Below are positions 43,549 through 52,390 of a stretch of DNA of 64,000 nt, piece after piece (positions within the stretch are counted from its first letter, which is position 1; every line of letters starts with the position of its first letter). Position numbers and translations under genes: made by a program. The notes under the pieces are model-generated. The model was not told where the DNA came from and did no database searches. It saw only the letters and a list, made by a program, of their open reading frames with translations. Origin of the DNA: Micromonospora zamorensis (GTDB lineage: Bacteria > Actinomycetota > Actinomycetes > Mycobacteriales > Micromonosporaceae); NCBI RefSeq assembly GCF_900090275.1, contig NZ_LT607755.1, positions 5,704,001-5,768,000 of the forward strand. Reading direction: 5' to 3'.

Positions 43549-44556
43549 TCAGCCGAAGAGCGGTCGGACCAGCAGGTAGGTGACGCAGGCGATCAGCGCG
43601 GCGGCCGGGAACGTGACGATCCAGGCGAGCACGATGTTGCCGGCGACGTTCCAGCGGACTGCGGAGAGCCGCTTGGTCGCGCCCACGCCCATGATCGCCG
43701 AGGTGATGGTGTGGGTGGTCGAGATCGGGGCCTTCAGCACCAGGGCGTTGAAGTAGAGCACCGCGCTGGCGACCGTCTCGGCGGCGAAGCCCTCCGGCGG
43801 GCCCAGGTCGATGATCTTACGACCGAGGGTGCGGATGATCCGCCAACCGCCGGCGTAGGTACCCAGGGCGAGCATCGTGGCCGAGGTCCAGAACACCCAG
43901 CCGGGGATGTGCGTCTTGTCGTCCTGGAAACCGCCCGTGTACAGGGCGAGAACCACGATGCCCATCGTCTTCGCGGCGTCCTGCATGCCGTGACCGACGG
44001 ACATGGCGGCTGCCGAGACGGTCTGGGCCCACCGGAAGCCACGGTTGAGCTTGCCCGGCTGCCCCTTGCGGAACAGCCAGAGGATGGCCAGCATCAGCAC
44101 GTAGCCGAGGGTGAGACCGACGATCGGCGACAGGATCATCGGCAGGATGACCTTCTCGCCGATGGTGACCCACTGCACGATGCCGCCGGTGGACAGCAGG
44201 GTCGCGCCGACCAGACCGCCGAAGAGCGCGTGCGAGGACGACGAGGGCAGACCGAAGTACCAGGTGATCAGGTTCCAGGCGATGGCGCCGAGCACACCGG
44301 CGAAGACCACACCGAGGCTGGCAACCCCGGTGGGGAGCGTGACCAGGCCGTCGCCGACGGTCTTGGCCACCCCGGCACCGAAGTGCGCGCCGACGAAGTT
44401 GCCGACCGCGGCGAGCCCGAGGGCGATCCGGGGTGTCAGCGCCCGGGTGGAGACGCTTGTTGCGATCGCGTTGGCGGCGTCGTGGAAGCCGTTGGTGTAG
44501 TCGAACGCCAGGGCCACCGCGATCACCGCCAGCACGGCGATGAGTTCAGGGGACAC
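43549..44556 (-). CDS. Inorganic phosphate transporter (Pit family)
   Basis: 335 residues from a GTG. Two inverted PHO4/Pit signature repeats: FDYTNGFHDAANAIATSVST near the N-terminus and VGHGMQDAAKTMGIV near residue 185, with about ten membrane segments. Low-affinity, proton-coupled uptake of metal-phosphate. Starts 4 nt after the stop of its DUF47 partner, so both are one operon. Confidence 0.95.
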   Translation of the reverse strand: MSPELIAVLAVIAVALAFDYTNGFHDAANAIATSVSTRALTPRIALGLAAVGNFVGAHFGAGVAKTVGDGLVTLPTGVASLGVVFAGVLGAIAWNLITWYFGLPSSSSHALFGGLVGATLLSTGGIVQWVTIGEKVILPMILSPIVGLTLGYVLMLAILWLFRKGQPGKLNRGFRWAQTVSAAAMSVGHGMQDAAKTMGIVVLALYTGGFQDDKTHIPGWVFWTSATMLALGTYAGGWRIIRTLGRKIIDLGPPEGFAAETVASAVLYFNALVLKAPISTTHTITSAIMGVGATKRLSAVRWNVAGNIVLAWIVTFPAAALIACVTYLLVRPLFG

Positions 44557-44560
44557 CGGC

Positions 44561-45187
44561 TCAGGACTCCTTGACGGCGATGGTCTCGACGGTGTTCGCC
44601 ACGTGCTCGAAGGCGTCGCAGGCGGCCTCCAGCTCGTCGGCGACCTCCTTCATCTTCAGCACCGTCAACGCGTCGTACTCGCCGGAGAAGAGGCGGACGA
44701 GCAGCTGCCGGTTGATCCGGTCGCCCTCGTTCTCCAGCCGGTTGCACTCGATCCAGTAGTCCTCAAGATCCTTCATCGACTTCAGCCGGGGCATCGCGTC
44801 GGCGGTCAGCTTGGCCTGCTGGTCGAGCACGTTCACCATCTCGTGCAGCTCACGGGGCAGCGCCGGCAGCTCGGTCAGCCCGTACAGGTAGAGCAGGTCA
44901 CCGACGGCCTCCAGGTGGTCCATCACGTCGTCGAGCAGCGAGCCGAGCCGGTAGATGTCCTCCCGGTCGAACGGCGTGATGAAGGTCGAGTTGATCTTCT
45001 TGTACAGGTCGTGGGTGATCTGGTCGCTGTCGTGCTCGACCTCGGTCAGCCGCTCGCTCACGGACTGCACGTCGACACCGGGCAGGGCCAGCTCGTTGAG
45101 CAGCGCGGTGCCCCGGACCAGGTTCTGCGCGGCCCTGGTGAAGAGCTCGTAGAAGGCGCCCTCGGTGGGGCGGAAGGAAAACTTCAC
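44561..45187 (-). CDS. DUF47 (PhoU-like) Pit accessory protein
   Basis: 208 residues from GTG 45187. All-helical PhoU-like protein (FITPFDREDIYRLGSLLDDVMDHLEAV is the family hallmark). DUF47 genes regularly precede pit genes and are thought to modulate the transporter. The in-frame extension to 45304 is not conserved in character. Upstream lie a -10-like TAGCAT (45254-45249) and a threefold PHO-box-like repeat. Confidence 0.93.
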   Translation of the reverse strand: MKFSFRPTEGAFYELFTRAAQNLVRGTALLNELALPGVDVQSVSERLTEVEHDSDQITHDLYKKINSTFITPFDREDIYRLGSLLDDVMDHLEAVGDLLYLYGLTELPALPRELHEMVNVLDQQAKLTADAMPRLKSMKDLEDYWIECNRLENEGDRINRQLLVRLFSGEYDALTVLKMKEVADELEAACDAFEHVANTVETIAVKES

Positions 45188-45302
45188 AGCACAGACCTCG
45201 TCGCGTCGGTGGAAGGGTGGCGGCGCCCGAAGAGCGTCCGCTCGGTGAATGCTAGGAGCCGACAGAACCGCGAATTCGCCGGCCCACCCCTGGCCAGGCC
45301 TC

Positions 45303-45331
45303 ATTCACCGCTCGTTCACCTGCTGTTCATC
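45303..45331. promoter_or_regulatory. Threefold PHO-box-like repeat between ppk2 and DUF47-pit
   Basis: On the plus strand ATTCACC (45303), GTTCACC (45314) and GTTCATC (45325) recur at exactly 11-bp steps, the PhoP PHO-box format. It overlaps the ppk2 stop codon (45316-45318) and lies about 50 nt upstream of the -10-like TAGCAT of the minus-strand DUF47-pit operon. Its orientation is opposite to that operon. Confidence 0.65.
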
Positions 45332-46257
45332 TCGGCCGTCCCACCCGCACCCGGTCCCCCAGCAAGCAACCGTTCCCGCTCTTGAGCCACGTCGAAATCG
45401 GCAGCCGGATACCCCAGATCAAGCGTGTCGAACGTCTCACGCAGCAGATGGGCCACCGCCCAGTCCCGGTACCACTTGCGGTCCGCCGGCACCACGAACC
45501 AGGGCGCGGCGTCCGTCGCGCACCGGCTGAGGGCCTCGGCGTACGCGGCCTGGTAGTCGTCCCAGTGCCCCCGGGAGTCGATGTCGGAGGGGTTGTACTT
45601 CCAGTGCTTCTGCGGGTCGGTGAGCCGTTCCAGCAGGCGGTTGCCCTGCTCCTCGTACGAGATGTGCAGCATCACCTTGACCACTGTCATCCCGCCCTCG
45701 GTCAGCTCCCGCTCGAACGAGTTGATCGCGTCGTAGCGGGCCCGCCAGGTCGCCTCCGGCACCAGCCCACCGACCCGGGCGATCAACACGTCCTCGTAGT
45801 GCGAGCGGTTGAACATCCCCACGTACCCCGGCGGCGGCAGCTCCCGCCGGATCCGCCAGAGGAAGTCGTGCCGCAACTCCTGCCGGGTCGGCGGCCCGAA
45901 CGAGCGGATGTGCAGACCCAGCGGGTTCATCGCACCGGCCACCCGCTTGATCGTGCCGTCCTTGCCACCGCAGTCCATCGCCTGGAGCACCAGCAGCACC
46001 CGGTGCGCGGGCTGCTCCGACCCGGTCTTGGCCATCGCGAACAGCATCTCCTGCTGCCGGCCCAGCTCGCCGCCGACCAGCTCCACCTGCTCTCGCGCCC
46101 AGGCCTTACGGCGCTCACCCCGACCGACCGTCTCCGGCAGGCCGGGCGTGGAACGGGGGTCGATCGCGCCGAGATCCACGGGTGCGGTGACCCGCAGCAG
46201 CTCCCGCACGGAGCCGCCGGCCGGTGCCACGATCTGCCCTTGCTGGGGTGCGCTCAT
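45316..46257 (-). CDS. ppk2: Polyphosphate kinase 2 family protein
   Basis: 313 residues from ATG 46257; an in-frame GTG at 46275 is the alternative. PPK2 core: Walker A MDCGGKDGTIKRV (about residues 92-104), lid FNRSHYEDVLIARV, and WKYNPSDIDSRGHWDDY. The class transfers phosphate between polyphosphate and nucleotides; direction and nucleotide preference cannot be read here. Placement beside pit ties it to phosphate storage. Confidence 0.92.
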   Translation of the reverse strand: MSAPQQGQIVAPAGGSVRELLRVTAPVDLGAIDPRSTPGLPETVGRGERRKAWAREQVELVGGELGRQQEMLFAMAKTGSEQPAHRVLLVLQAMDCGGKDGTIKRVAGAMNPLGLHIRSFGPPTRQELRHDFLWRIRRELPPPGYVGMFNRSHYEDVLIARVGGLVPEATWRARYDAINSFERELTEGGMTVVKVMLHISYEEQGNRLLERLTDPQKHWKYNPSDIDSRGHWDDYQAAYAEALSRCATDAAPWFVVPADRKWYRDWAVAHLLRETFDTLDLGYPAADFDVAQERERLLAGGPGAGGTAEMNSR

Positions 46258-46391
46258 CCACGGATCATCGCCCACCCGCAGGCCTTCCGCCCGCCGAGGG
46301 CCACCCCTCGGGTGACGGGCGGGGCTGCCAGCGCGTGCGGTCGACGGGAGGATGTAGGCCAGGACGGTGCCGACCGGGAGGGTGGTGGGTC

Positions 46392-47354
46392 GTGCGGGAC
46401 CTGGCGACGGAGTTCGAGGCCGAGCGGGGCCGGCTGCTCCTGGTGGCCCACCGGATGCTGGGCAGCCGCAGCGAGGCGGAGGACGCGGTGCAGGAGACCT
46501 GGCTGCGCTACGCCGGGGCGCTCGCCGACCCGGCGGCCCGCGCCGAGATCCGTGAACTGTCCGCGTGGCTGACTACCACCTGCGCCCGGATCTGCCTGGA
46601 CGTGCTCCGCTCGGCCCGGGTGCGGCGGGAGGCGTACCCCGGGCAGTGGCTGCCGGAACCGGTGGTGAGCGCGGTGGGCGGCCCGTCGTCGGACGCGTAC
46701 GCAGCGGACCCGGCGGAACGGGCGGTCCGCACCGACCAGGTCGGCGCGGCGTTGCTGGTGGTGCTGGAACGGCTCGCGCCGGAGCAGCGGGTCGCCCTCG
46801 TGCTGCACGACGTGTTCGCGGTGCCGTTCGCCCGGGTCGCCGACGCGCTCGGCACCACCGAGGTGGCCGCCCGTCAGCTCGCCTCCCGCGCACGACGGGC
46901 GATCACCTCGTCGGACGTCCCCCGGCACACCGCCGACCTCGCCGAGCAGCGCCGGGTGCTCGAAGCGTTCGTCGCCGCCACCGAGTCCGGCGAGCTGGAC
47001 CAGCTGCTCCGGGTGCTCGCGCCGGACGTGGTCTTCGTCGGCGACTCCGGCGGGCACTTCCCCGCGGCCCGGCAGCCGGTGCTGGGCGCGGCGGCGGTGG
47101 GTCGCTTCACGCTCGGCCTGTTCGGCCGTGCCGGCCGGTACGCCGACCGCGTGCGGTCGCGACCGGTTCTGGTCGACGGCGCGCTCGGCCTGCAGATGGA
47201 GACGGTGCACAGCGACGGGCGGCCGATCCGCCTGGTCACCGCGTTCGCCGTGGACCAGGGGCGGATCACCGCGATCTACAACCAGCTCAACCCGGAGAAA
47301 CTGACCGGCCTGGTGCCGTTGGGCGACGACGACGCCTGGCCGCCGCGCTGGTGA
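46392..47354 (+). CDS. ECF41-type sigma factor with SnoaL-like C-terminal domain
   Basis: 320 residues from GTG 46392, with GGGAGGG upstream. Sigma-2 region (AHRMLGSRSEAEDAVQETWLRYA), sigma-4 region (LAPEQRVALVLHDVFAVPFARVADALGT) and then a NTF2/SnoaL-like extension from about residue 195. YPGQWLPEP in the linker and the NPEKL ending are the marks of group ECF41, whose C-terminal domain acts as built-in regulator. ECF41 genes usually sit beside a target gene for a carboxymuconolactone decarboxylase, oxidoreductase or epimerase; none is adjacent here. Confidence 0.92.
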   Translation: MRDLATEFEAERGRLLLVAHRMLGSRSEAEDAVQETWLRYAGALADPAARAEIRELSAWLTTTCARICLDVLRSARVRREAYPGQWLPEPVVSAVGGPSSDAYAADPAERAVRTDQVGAALLVVLERLAPEQRVALVLHDVFAVPFARVADALGTTEVAARQLASRARRAITSSDVPRHTADLAEQRRVLEAFVAATESGELDQLLRVLAPDVVFVGDSGGHFPAARQPVLGAAAVGRFTLGLFGRAGRYADRVRSRPVLVDGALGLQMETVHSDGRPIRLVTAFAVDQGRITAIYNQLNPEKLTGLVPLGDDDAWPPRW

Positions 47355-47376
47355 GCCGCACGAGCGGGGGTGCGGC
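47355..47376. terminator. Hairpin between convergent sigma factor and DUF402 genes
   Basis: GCCGCAC (47355-47361) pairs perfectly with GTGCGGC (47370-47376) around an 8-nt loop, exactly filling the gap between the two stop codons. Confidence 0.6.
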
Positions 47377-47377
47377 C

Positions 47378-47884
47378 TCAGACCACGAGGGCCAACCACT
47401 TGCGGTACGCGGTGGCGAACGGCTCGGTGCCGTCGCCGAGTGATCCGAGCAGCCGCTGGGCCGCGGCTTCGGCCTCGGCCACCACGTCGTCCGGGTAACC
47501 GAACCGGGCCCGGTGCTCGGCGAACTCGTCCTCGTCGAGCAGCTCCACCAGGCCGGTGGCCCGACGCCGGACCACGTCGAGGTCCAGGTCGATGATGTGC
47601 ACGACGTCGTCGGATTCCCAGTGGGCCGGGGTGGTGATGTCGCAGTAGACCTCGCTGGTGCGGGGCGGCGGGTTGAACATGGCCGTCCACCAGGCGCGAT
47701 GTGGCACCAGCAGCACGAACGGGATCTTCTCCACCGATGGCCGGCCGTGGTAGACCGAGGCGGTGCCCTCGGGCACGCCGAGCCAGATGCCGAGATCGTC
47801 CTCGGTAAGCCGACGGGCCGGGTAGTCGCGGTGGGCGCTGCCGTCGTACTTGCGGTAGATCACTCGGACCATGTCGCTCGGCAT
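47378..47884 (-). CDS. DUF402 domain protein
   Basis: 168 residues from ATG 47884, chosen because TAGGGT lies 7 nt upstream; the GTG at 47893 falls within the promoter spacing. Text such as YHGRPSVEKIPFVLLVPHRAWWTAMFNPPP and VVHIIDLDLDVVRR fits the DUF402 fold, which includes nucleotide phosphatases such as Ntdp and FAU-1-like proteins. Specific activity unknown. Confidence 0.87.
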   Translation of the reverse strand: MPSDMVRVIYRKYDGSAHRDYPARRLTEDDLGIWLGVPEGTASVYHGRPSVEKIPFVLLVPHRAWWTAMFNPPPRTSEVYCDITTPAHWESDDVVHIIDLDLDVVRRRATGLVELLDEDEFAEHRARFGYPDDVVAEAEAAAQRLLGSLGDGTEPFATAYRKWLALVV

Positions 47885-48028
47885 GATTCGCACCCTAACC
47901 GATACTGCCCACGCGTCGTAGCGCGGCGGTAACCGGACGGCACGGACCGGACCGGCCGGTCGTGCCGGCATCTCGCCACGCGGCGGATGGGCGCGGCCGG
48001 TGTCGGCGGCGACGGGTACCGTCGCACG

Positions 48029-50191
48029 GTGACTCCGCCCCGCACCGCCACCGGTTCCGCCACCCCGTCGGCCCGCGGCAAGGGCCGCCGGCGGGGTGCC
48101 CGGCCCAGCGGCACGGAGCTGCTGGCGGCTGCGGTCGGCGCGGTGCCCGGCGGCGCGGAACGCCCCGGCCAGCAGCAGATGACCGAAGCGATCGAGGAGT
48201 GCGTGGCCGGGGGCGAGCATCTGCTCGTGCAGGCCGGCACCGGCACCGGCAAGTCGCTGGCCTACCTCGCGCCGGCGCTCACCGTGGACGGCCCGGTGGT
48301 GGTTTCCACAGCCACCCTGGCGTTGCAGTCCCAGCTGGTCGACCACGACCTGCCCCGGCTGGCCGACGCGGTCGAGCCGGTGCTGGGGCGTCGGCCCACC
48401 TTCGCGGTGCTCAAGGGTCGCCACCACTACCTCTGCCTTGCCCGACTGGACAACTCCACCGAGGAGGAGCCGGAGGACACCCTCTTCGACGCCCCGGCGG
48501 CCCGCCCCGGCGGTGGGACGAAGTGGCTCGGTGAGGCGGGCCGACTGGGCAAGCAGATCGAGCGGCTGCGTGACTGGGCCGAGAAGACCGCCACCGGCGA
48601 CCGCGACGAGCTGGACCCAGGCGTCGACGACCAGGCCTGGCGGCTGGTGTCCATGCCGGCCCGCGAGTGCGTCGGCGCGACCCGGTGCCCGTTCGGGCAG
48701 GAGTGCTTCGCCGAGGCGTCCCGGGCCCGTGCCCGCGAGGCCGACATCGTGGTGACCAACCACAGCCTGCTCGCTGTCGACATGCTCGCCGACCGGCACA
48801 TCGTGCCACCGCACAAGCTGCTCATCGTCGACGAGGCGCACGAGCTGGCCGACCGGGTCTCCTCCGCGGCCCAGGCGGAGCTGGTGCCCGAGCTGATCGA
48901 CCGGACCACCCGGCGGGCCCGTACGCTGCTGCGGCCGGAGACCGCCGAGGCACTCACCGCTGCCGGTGACGCCCTCGCGGTCGGGCTGGCCGAGGCGCCG
49001 GCCGGGCGACTCACCGCCGGGCTGCCGACGCCCCTTCGGGAGGCGTGCACGCTGCTCGACGCGGCGACCCGCTCCGCCCTGGACGCGATCGGCGACATCA
49101 AGTCCGACGACCCCGACCCGGTGCGCAAGCAGCAGGCCAAGGCCGCACTGGACGAGCTCTCCACCACCGCGCAGCGGCTGCTGGAAGAGGCCGACCACGA
49201 CGTTGCCTGGGTGGAGAAGAACGACAGCGGCAGCCGTCGTGCGCTGGTCGTCGCGCCGCTCTCGGTGGCCGGCACCCTCGCCACCCACCTGTACGACGAA
49301 CGCACAGTCGTCGCCACCTCGGCGACCCTGGCGCTGGGCGGCCGGTTCGACACGGTGGCCCGCGCCCTCGGGCTGGACGCGCCGCCGCCCGCCCCGCCGA
49401 CTCCCGCCGCGGCCGCGCTGGCCGCCCGCACCGGCCCGGGTCGTCCGGCCGCCGAGGCGCCGGGCCGTCGCCTCGCCGGAGACGTCACCCTCAGTGCCGT
49501 CGTACCGGCCACCGAGGGCCCCGGTTGGCGGTCACTCGACGTCGGGTCGCCGTTCGACTACGCCCGGCAGGGCATCCTGTACGTCGCCGCGCACCTGCCC
49601 CGCCCCAGCGTCTCCGGGCTGCCCGAGGCTGCCGGGGAGGAGCTGCTCGGGCTGGTCGAAGCACTCGGTGGTCGTACTCTCGGGCTCTTCTCCTCCCGGC
49701 GGGCCGCGCAGCAGGCGGCGGAGCTGCTGCGCGCGCGGACCGACCTGCCGGTGCTGCTCCAGGGCGAGGAGGCCCTGCCCCTGCTGGTCCGCCGGTTCCG
49801 GGAGGAGCGGGCGAGCTGCCTGTTCGGGGTGATGTCGCTGTGGCAGGGGGTGGACGTGCCGGGTGACGCCTGTCAGCTCGTCGTCATCGACCGGCTGCCC
49901 TTCCCCCGTCCGGACGAGCCGCTGGCCGCCGCCCGCGCGGCGGCTGTGGACGCCGGCGGCGGGTCCGGCTTCTCCGCCGTCAGCGTGCCGATCGCGGCGG
50001 TCCGGCTGGCTCAGGGTGTGGGCCGGCTGATCCGGGCGACCGGCGACCGGGGCGTGGTCGCCGTGCTCGACTCCCGACTGGAGACGGCCCGGGGCTACGG
50101 GCCGTTCCTGCGCCGCTCGCTGCCGCCTTTCTGGTACACGACCCGCCCCGAGGTGGCCCGCGGCGCCCTGGAACGCCTCGCCAAGTCCTGA
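48029..50191 (+). CDS. DinG-like ATP-dependent DNA helicase
   Basis: 720 residues from GTG 48029 with TACCGT 6 nt upstream. Superfamily 2 XPD/DinG type: Walker A QAGTGTGKSLAYLAPAL (about residue 70), DEAH box LLIVDEAHEL (about residue 267), an iron-sulfur cysteine cluster between them (YLCLAR, then CVGATRCPFGQECF), and C-terminal motif VAQGVGRLIR-like LAQGVGRLIRATGDRG. Unwinds DNA in repair of blocked forks or R-loops. Monocistronic. Confidence 0.92.
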   Translation: MTPPRTATGSATPSARGKGRRRGARPSGTELLAAAVGAVPGGAERPGQQQMTEAIEECVAGGEHLLVQAGTGTGKSLAYLAPALTVDGPVVVSTATLALQSQLVDHDLPRLADAVEPVLGRRPTFAVLKGRHHYLCLARLDNSTEEEPEDTLFDAPAARPGGGTKWLGEAGRLGKQIERLRDWAEKTATGDRDELDPGVDDQAWRLVSMPARECVGATRCPFGQECFAEASRARAREADIVVTNHSLLAVDMLADRHIVPPHKLLIVDEAHELADRVSSAAQAELVPELIDRTTRRARTLLRPETAEALTAAGDALAVGLAEAPAGRLTAGLPTPLREACTLLDAATRSALDAIGDIKSDDPDPVRKQQAKAALDELSTTAQRLLEEADHDVAWVEKNDSGSRRALVVAPLSVAGTLATHLYDERTVVATSATLALGGRFDTVARALGLDAPPPAPPTPAAAALAARTGPGRPAAEAPGRRLAGDVTLSAVVPATEGPGWRSLDVGSPFDYARQGILYVAAHLPRPSVSGLPEAAGEELLGLVEALGGRTLGLFSSRRAAQQAAELLRARTDLPVLLQGEEALPLLVRRFREERASCLFGVMSLWQGVDVPGDACQLVVIDRLPFPRPDEPLAAARAAAVDAGGGSGFSAVSVPIAAVRLAQGVGRLIRATGDRGVVAVLDSRLETARGYGPFLRRSLPPFWYTTRPEVARGALERLAKS

Positions 50192-50203
50192 GCCCCGCGC
50201 CGC

Positions 50204-50280
50204 CAAGATCGCGCTACAACACGAAACAGTGGCCTCCCCGAGCGGGGAGGCCACTGTTTCCACGATCGTGCGCGATCTTG
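50204..50280. terminator. Nested palindrome between helicase and AI-2E genes
   Basis: Outer arms CAAGATCGCGC (50204-50214) and GCGCGATCTTG (50270-50280) pair perfectly; the inner stem GAAACAGTGGCCTCCCC (50223-50239) pairs perfectly with 50244-50260 around GAGC. It has the same CAAGATC ends as the palindrome at 41435 but a different centre. Probable bidirectional terminator. Confidence 0.82.
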
Positions 50281-50299
50281 TCGCCGGCGGCCTGGGAGG

Positions 50300-51610
50300 T
50301 CAGGGTGCCTGGGAGGCGACGACCACGGCGTCGGGTGGGGTGTCCGGGACCCTTCGGGCGGCGAGCCGGCGGACCGCGGTGTTCAGCACCGCGATGAGCG
50401 GCACGGAGACCAGGGCGCCGGTGATGCCGGCGAGTACGACACCGGCGGCGATACCGATGATCACGGCGAGCGGGTGGAGAGCGACCGCCCGCCCCATGAT
50501 CAGCGGCTGGAGCACGTGCCCCTCGATCTGCTGCACACCGATCACCGCACCCAGGATGATCAACGCGGTGACCGGGCCGCTGTCGACCAGCGCCACCAAC
50601 ACCGCCACGCCACCGGAGAGCGCCGCACCGACGATCGGGATGAACGCGCCGAGGAAGACCAGCGCGGCCAGTGGGAAGGCGAACGGAACGTCGAAGATGA
50701 CCAGGAAGATGCCGATGCCGACCGCGTCGATGAAGGCGACCAGCACTGTCGCGCGGACGTAGGCGCCGAGCGTGTGCCAGGAGGCGCGGCCCGCGTCGTC
50801 GACCTTCCACCGAGCGGCGACGGGCAGCAGCCGGACCAGGAAACGCCAGATCCGGTTGCCGTCGCGCAGGAAGAAGAACGTCGCGAAGAGCACCAGCAGC
50901 GTGCCGGTCAGCACCTCCGCCAGCGTCGCGGCCGTGCTCAGCGCGCCGCTGGTGAAGTTCGAGGTGTTGTCGTTGATCCAGGCCTGCGCCTCGTCGATGT
51001 AGCGGTCGAGTTGGCCGTCGGAGAGGTGCAGCGGGCCCGTCTTCAGCCAGTCCTGGATCTGCCGCACGCCTTCCGAGGACTTCTCGCTGAGCTCCGGCAC
51101 ACCGCGGATGAACTCGTTGACCACCAGCGTCAGCGTGCCGATCACCGCGGCCAGGCCGCCGACCAGCACCACCGCCGTCGCCAGCGACCGGGGCAGTCGG
51201 GCCCGCAGCAGCCAGCCCACCGCCGGCGCGAGCAGCGCGGAGAGCAGCAGAGCGATGGCCAACGGGATGATCACGATCTTGATCGTGCCGACGATCCGGA
51301 GCAGGGCCCAGGCCACCACACCGATCACGATCAGGCGCCAGCACCACGCGGCAGCGATCCGCAGCCCGTGCGGAACGTCAGCGTCATCCCGGCTGGAGGT
51401 CGAGCTGTGCAGGTCCACCGGAGGTTCCGCGCCGAAGACCGAGGCGCTCGGCGGTGCGGTCGGCCCCGGAACGGCCGGCGACGCCACCCGGGCGGCGTCC
51501 GACACGCCGCTCAACTCCTCGGTCGTGCTGCCCTCGTCGGAGCGCGCCGACTCCTGTCGTGACTGGTAGGCGCGGCGCAGCCGCCCGCGTACCCGCTCGA
51601 AGCGGCTCAA
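50300..51610 (-). CDS. AI-2E family transporter
   Basis: 436 residues from TTG 51610, chosen because GGAGG lies 5 nt upstream and the in-frame GTG overlaps that site. An Arg-rich and then disordered N-terminus of about 85 residues, followed by eight membrane segments in the AI-2E/PerM pattern (IIGVVAWALLRIVGTIKIVIIPLAIALLLSA-type start; PLAALVFLGAFIPIVGAALSG; EGHVLQPLIMGRAVALHPL). Members export small molecules or act as Na+/H+ antiporters; substrate unknown. Divergent from the GroES-like gene. Confidence 0.88.
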   Translation of the reverse strand: MSRFERVRGRLRRAYQSRQESARSDEGSTTEELSGVSDAARVASPAVPGPTAPPSASVFGAEPPVDLHSSTSSRDDADVPHGLRIAAAWCWRLIVIGVVAWALLRIVGTIKIVIIPLAIALLLSALLAPAVGWLLRARLPRSLATAVVLVGGLAAVIGTLTLVVNEFIRGVPELSEKSSEGVRQIQDWLKTGPLHLSDGQLDRYIDEAQAWINDNTSNFTSGALSTAATLAEVLTGTLLVLFATFFFLRDGNRIWRFLVRLLPVAARWKVDDAGRASWHTLGAYVRATVLVAFIDAVGIGIFLVIFDVPFAFPLAALVFLGAFIPIVGAALSGGVAVLVALVDSGPVTALIILGAVIGVQQIEGHVLQPLIMGRAVALHPLAVIIGIAAGVVLAGITGALVSVPLIAVLNTAVRRLAARRVPDTPPDAVVVASQAP

Positions 51611-51770
51611 GCGCACCTCCTGGCAGAAGAAATCGGTCCGCCCACGGCGACAGGTCGGACAGCATACGTCCGTTGCCGACACCGTAGGGCAGTTCCGCCA
51701 CACATTGCCCCCGCCACCACCGGCGTAACCACCGGCGGCCGGCCGTCGGCCACACGGTAGCGTCTGCGGC

Positions 51771-52109
51771 GTGACCGTCGACAACGATCTCGACGCTGGC
51801 CTGCCGATCCGCCTGCTGCACGACCGGGTGCTGGTGCGGATGGAGGGCAGCGAGGGCGAACGTCGCTCCACCGCCGGCATCGTCATCCCGGCGACCGCCC
51901 AGGTCGGCAAGCGCCTCGCCTGGGCCACCGCCGTGGGGGTGGGCCCGAACGTCCGCGCCATCGTCTCCGGCGACCGGGTGCTCTTCGACCCGGACGACCG
52001 CTCCGAGGTCGAGCTGCACGGCCGCGGGTACGTGCTGCTGCGCGAGCGGGACGTGCACGCCGTGGCCGCCGAGCGGATCGAGAACGACCCCACCGGCCTC
52101 TACCTCTGA
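51771..52109 (+). CDS. GroES-like co-chaperone family protein
   Basis: 112 residues from GTG 51771 with TAGCGT 7 nt upstream. Cpn10 fold signs: IRLLHDRVLVRMEGSEGERRS, TAGIVIPATAQ, and SGDRVLFDPDD. Not next to groEL and slightly divergent in the mobile loop, so it is probably a second, non-canonical GroES-like protein rather than the housekeeping one. Confidence 0.85.
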   Translation: MTVDNDLDAGLPIRLLHDRVLVRMEGSEGERRSTAGIVIPATAQVGKRLAWATAVGVGPNVRAIVSGDRVLFDPDDRSEVELHGRGYVLLRERDVHAVAAERIENDPTGLYL

Positions 52110-52202
52110 CGCACCTCCCCGGGCCACCACGCCCCGCCGCGCGCCGTTTGCCCGGCCGCACGACGGGAAGCCATCCGGCGACCGTGGCCCTGGGGAGGGA
52201 CG

Positions 52203-52370
52203 ATGCCGGTATTCGTTAAGAAGTTGTTGACCTGGGGCAGCGTCGCGTTCCTGATCTACTTCGTGGCCTTCCGGCCGGACGGCGCCGCACAGATGTTCAA
52301 GGCGATCGGGGCAGCGCTGATCGCGATGTTCCAGGGTTTCGGTGACTTCCTCACCACCCTGATGACCTGA
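52203..52370 (+). CDS. Small hydrophobic protein (55 residues)
   Basis: ATG 52203 has a strong GGGAGGG site 3 nt before it. The 55 residues begin MPVFVKKLLTWGSVAFLIYF and hold two hydrophobic stretches (about 9-23 and 34-50), with a possible amphipathic second helix (AIGAALIAMFQGFGDFL). Probably a membrane-associated small protein. Function unknown. The codon pattern is strongly GC3-biased, which supports coding. Confidence 0.7.
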   Translation: MPVFVKKLLTWGSVAFLIYFVAFRPDGAAQMFKAIGAALIAMFQGFGDFLTTLMT

Positions 52371-52390
52371 GCTGGGCCGCCGGCCGGCCG

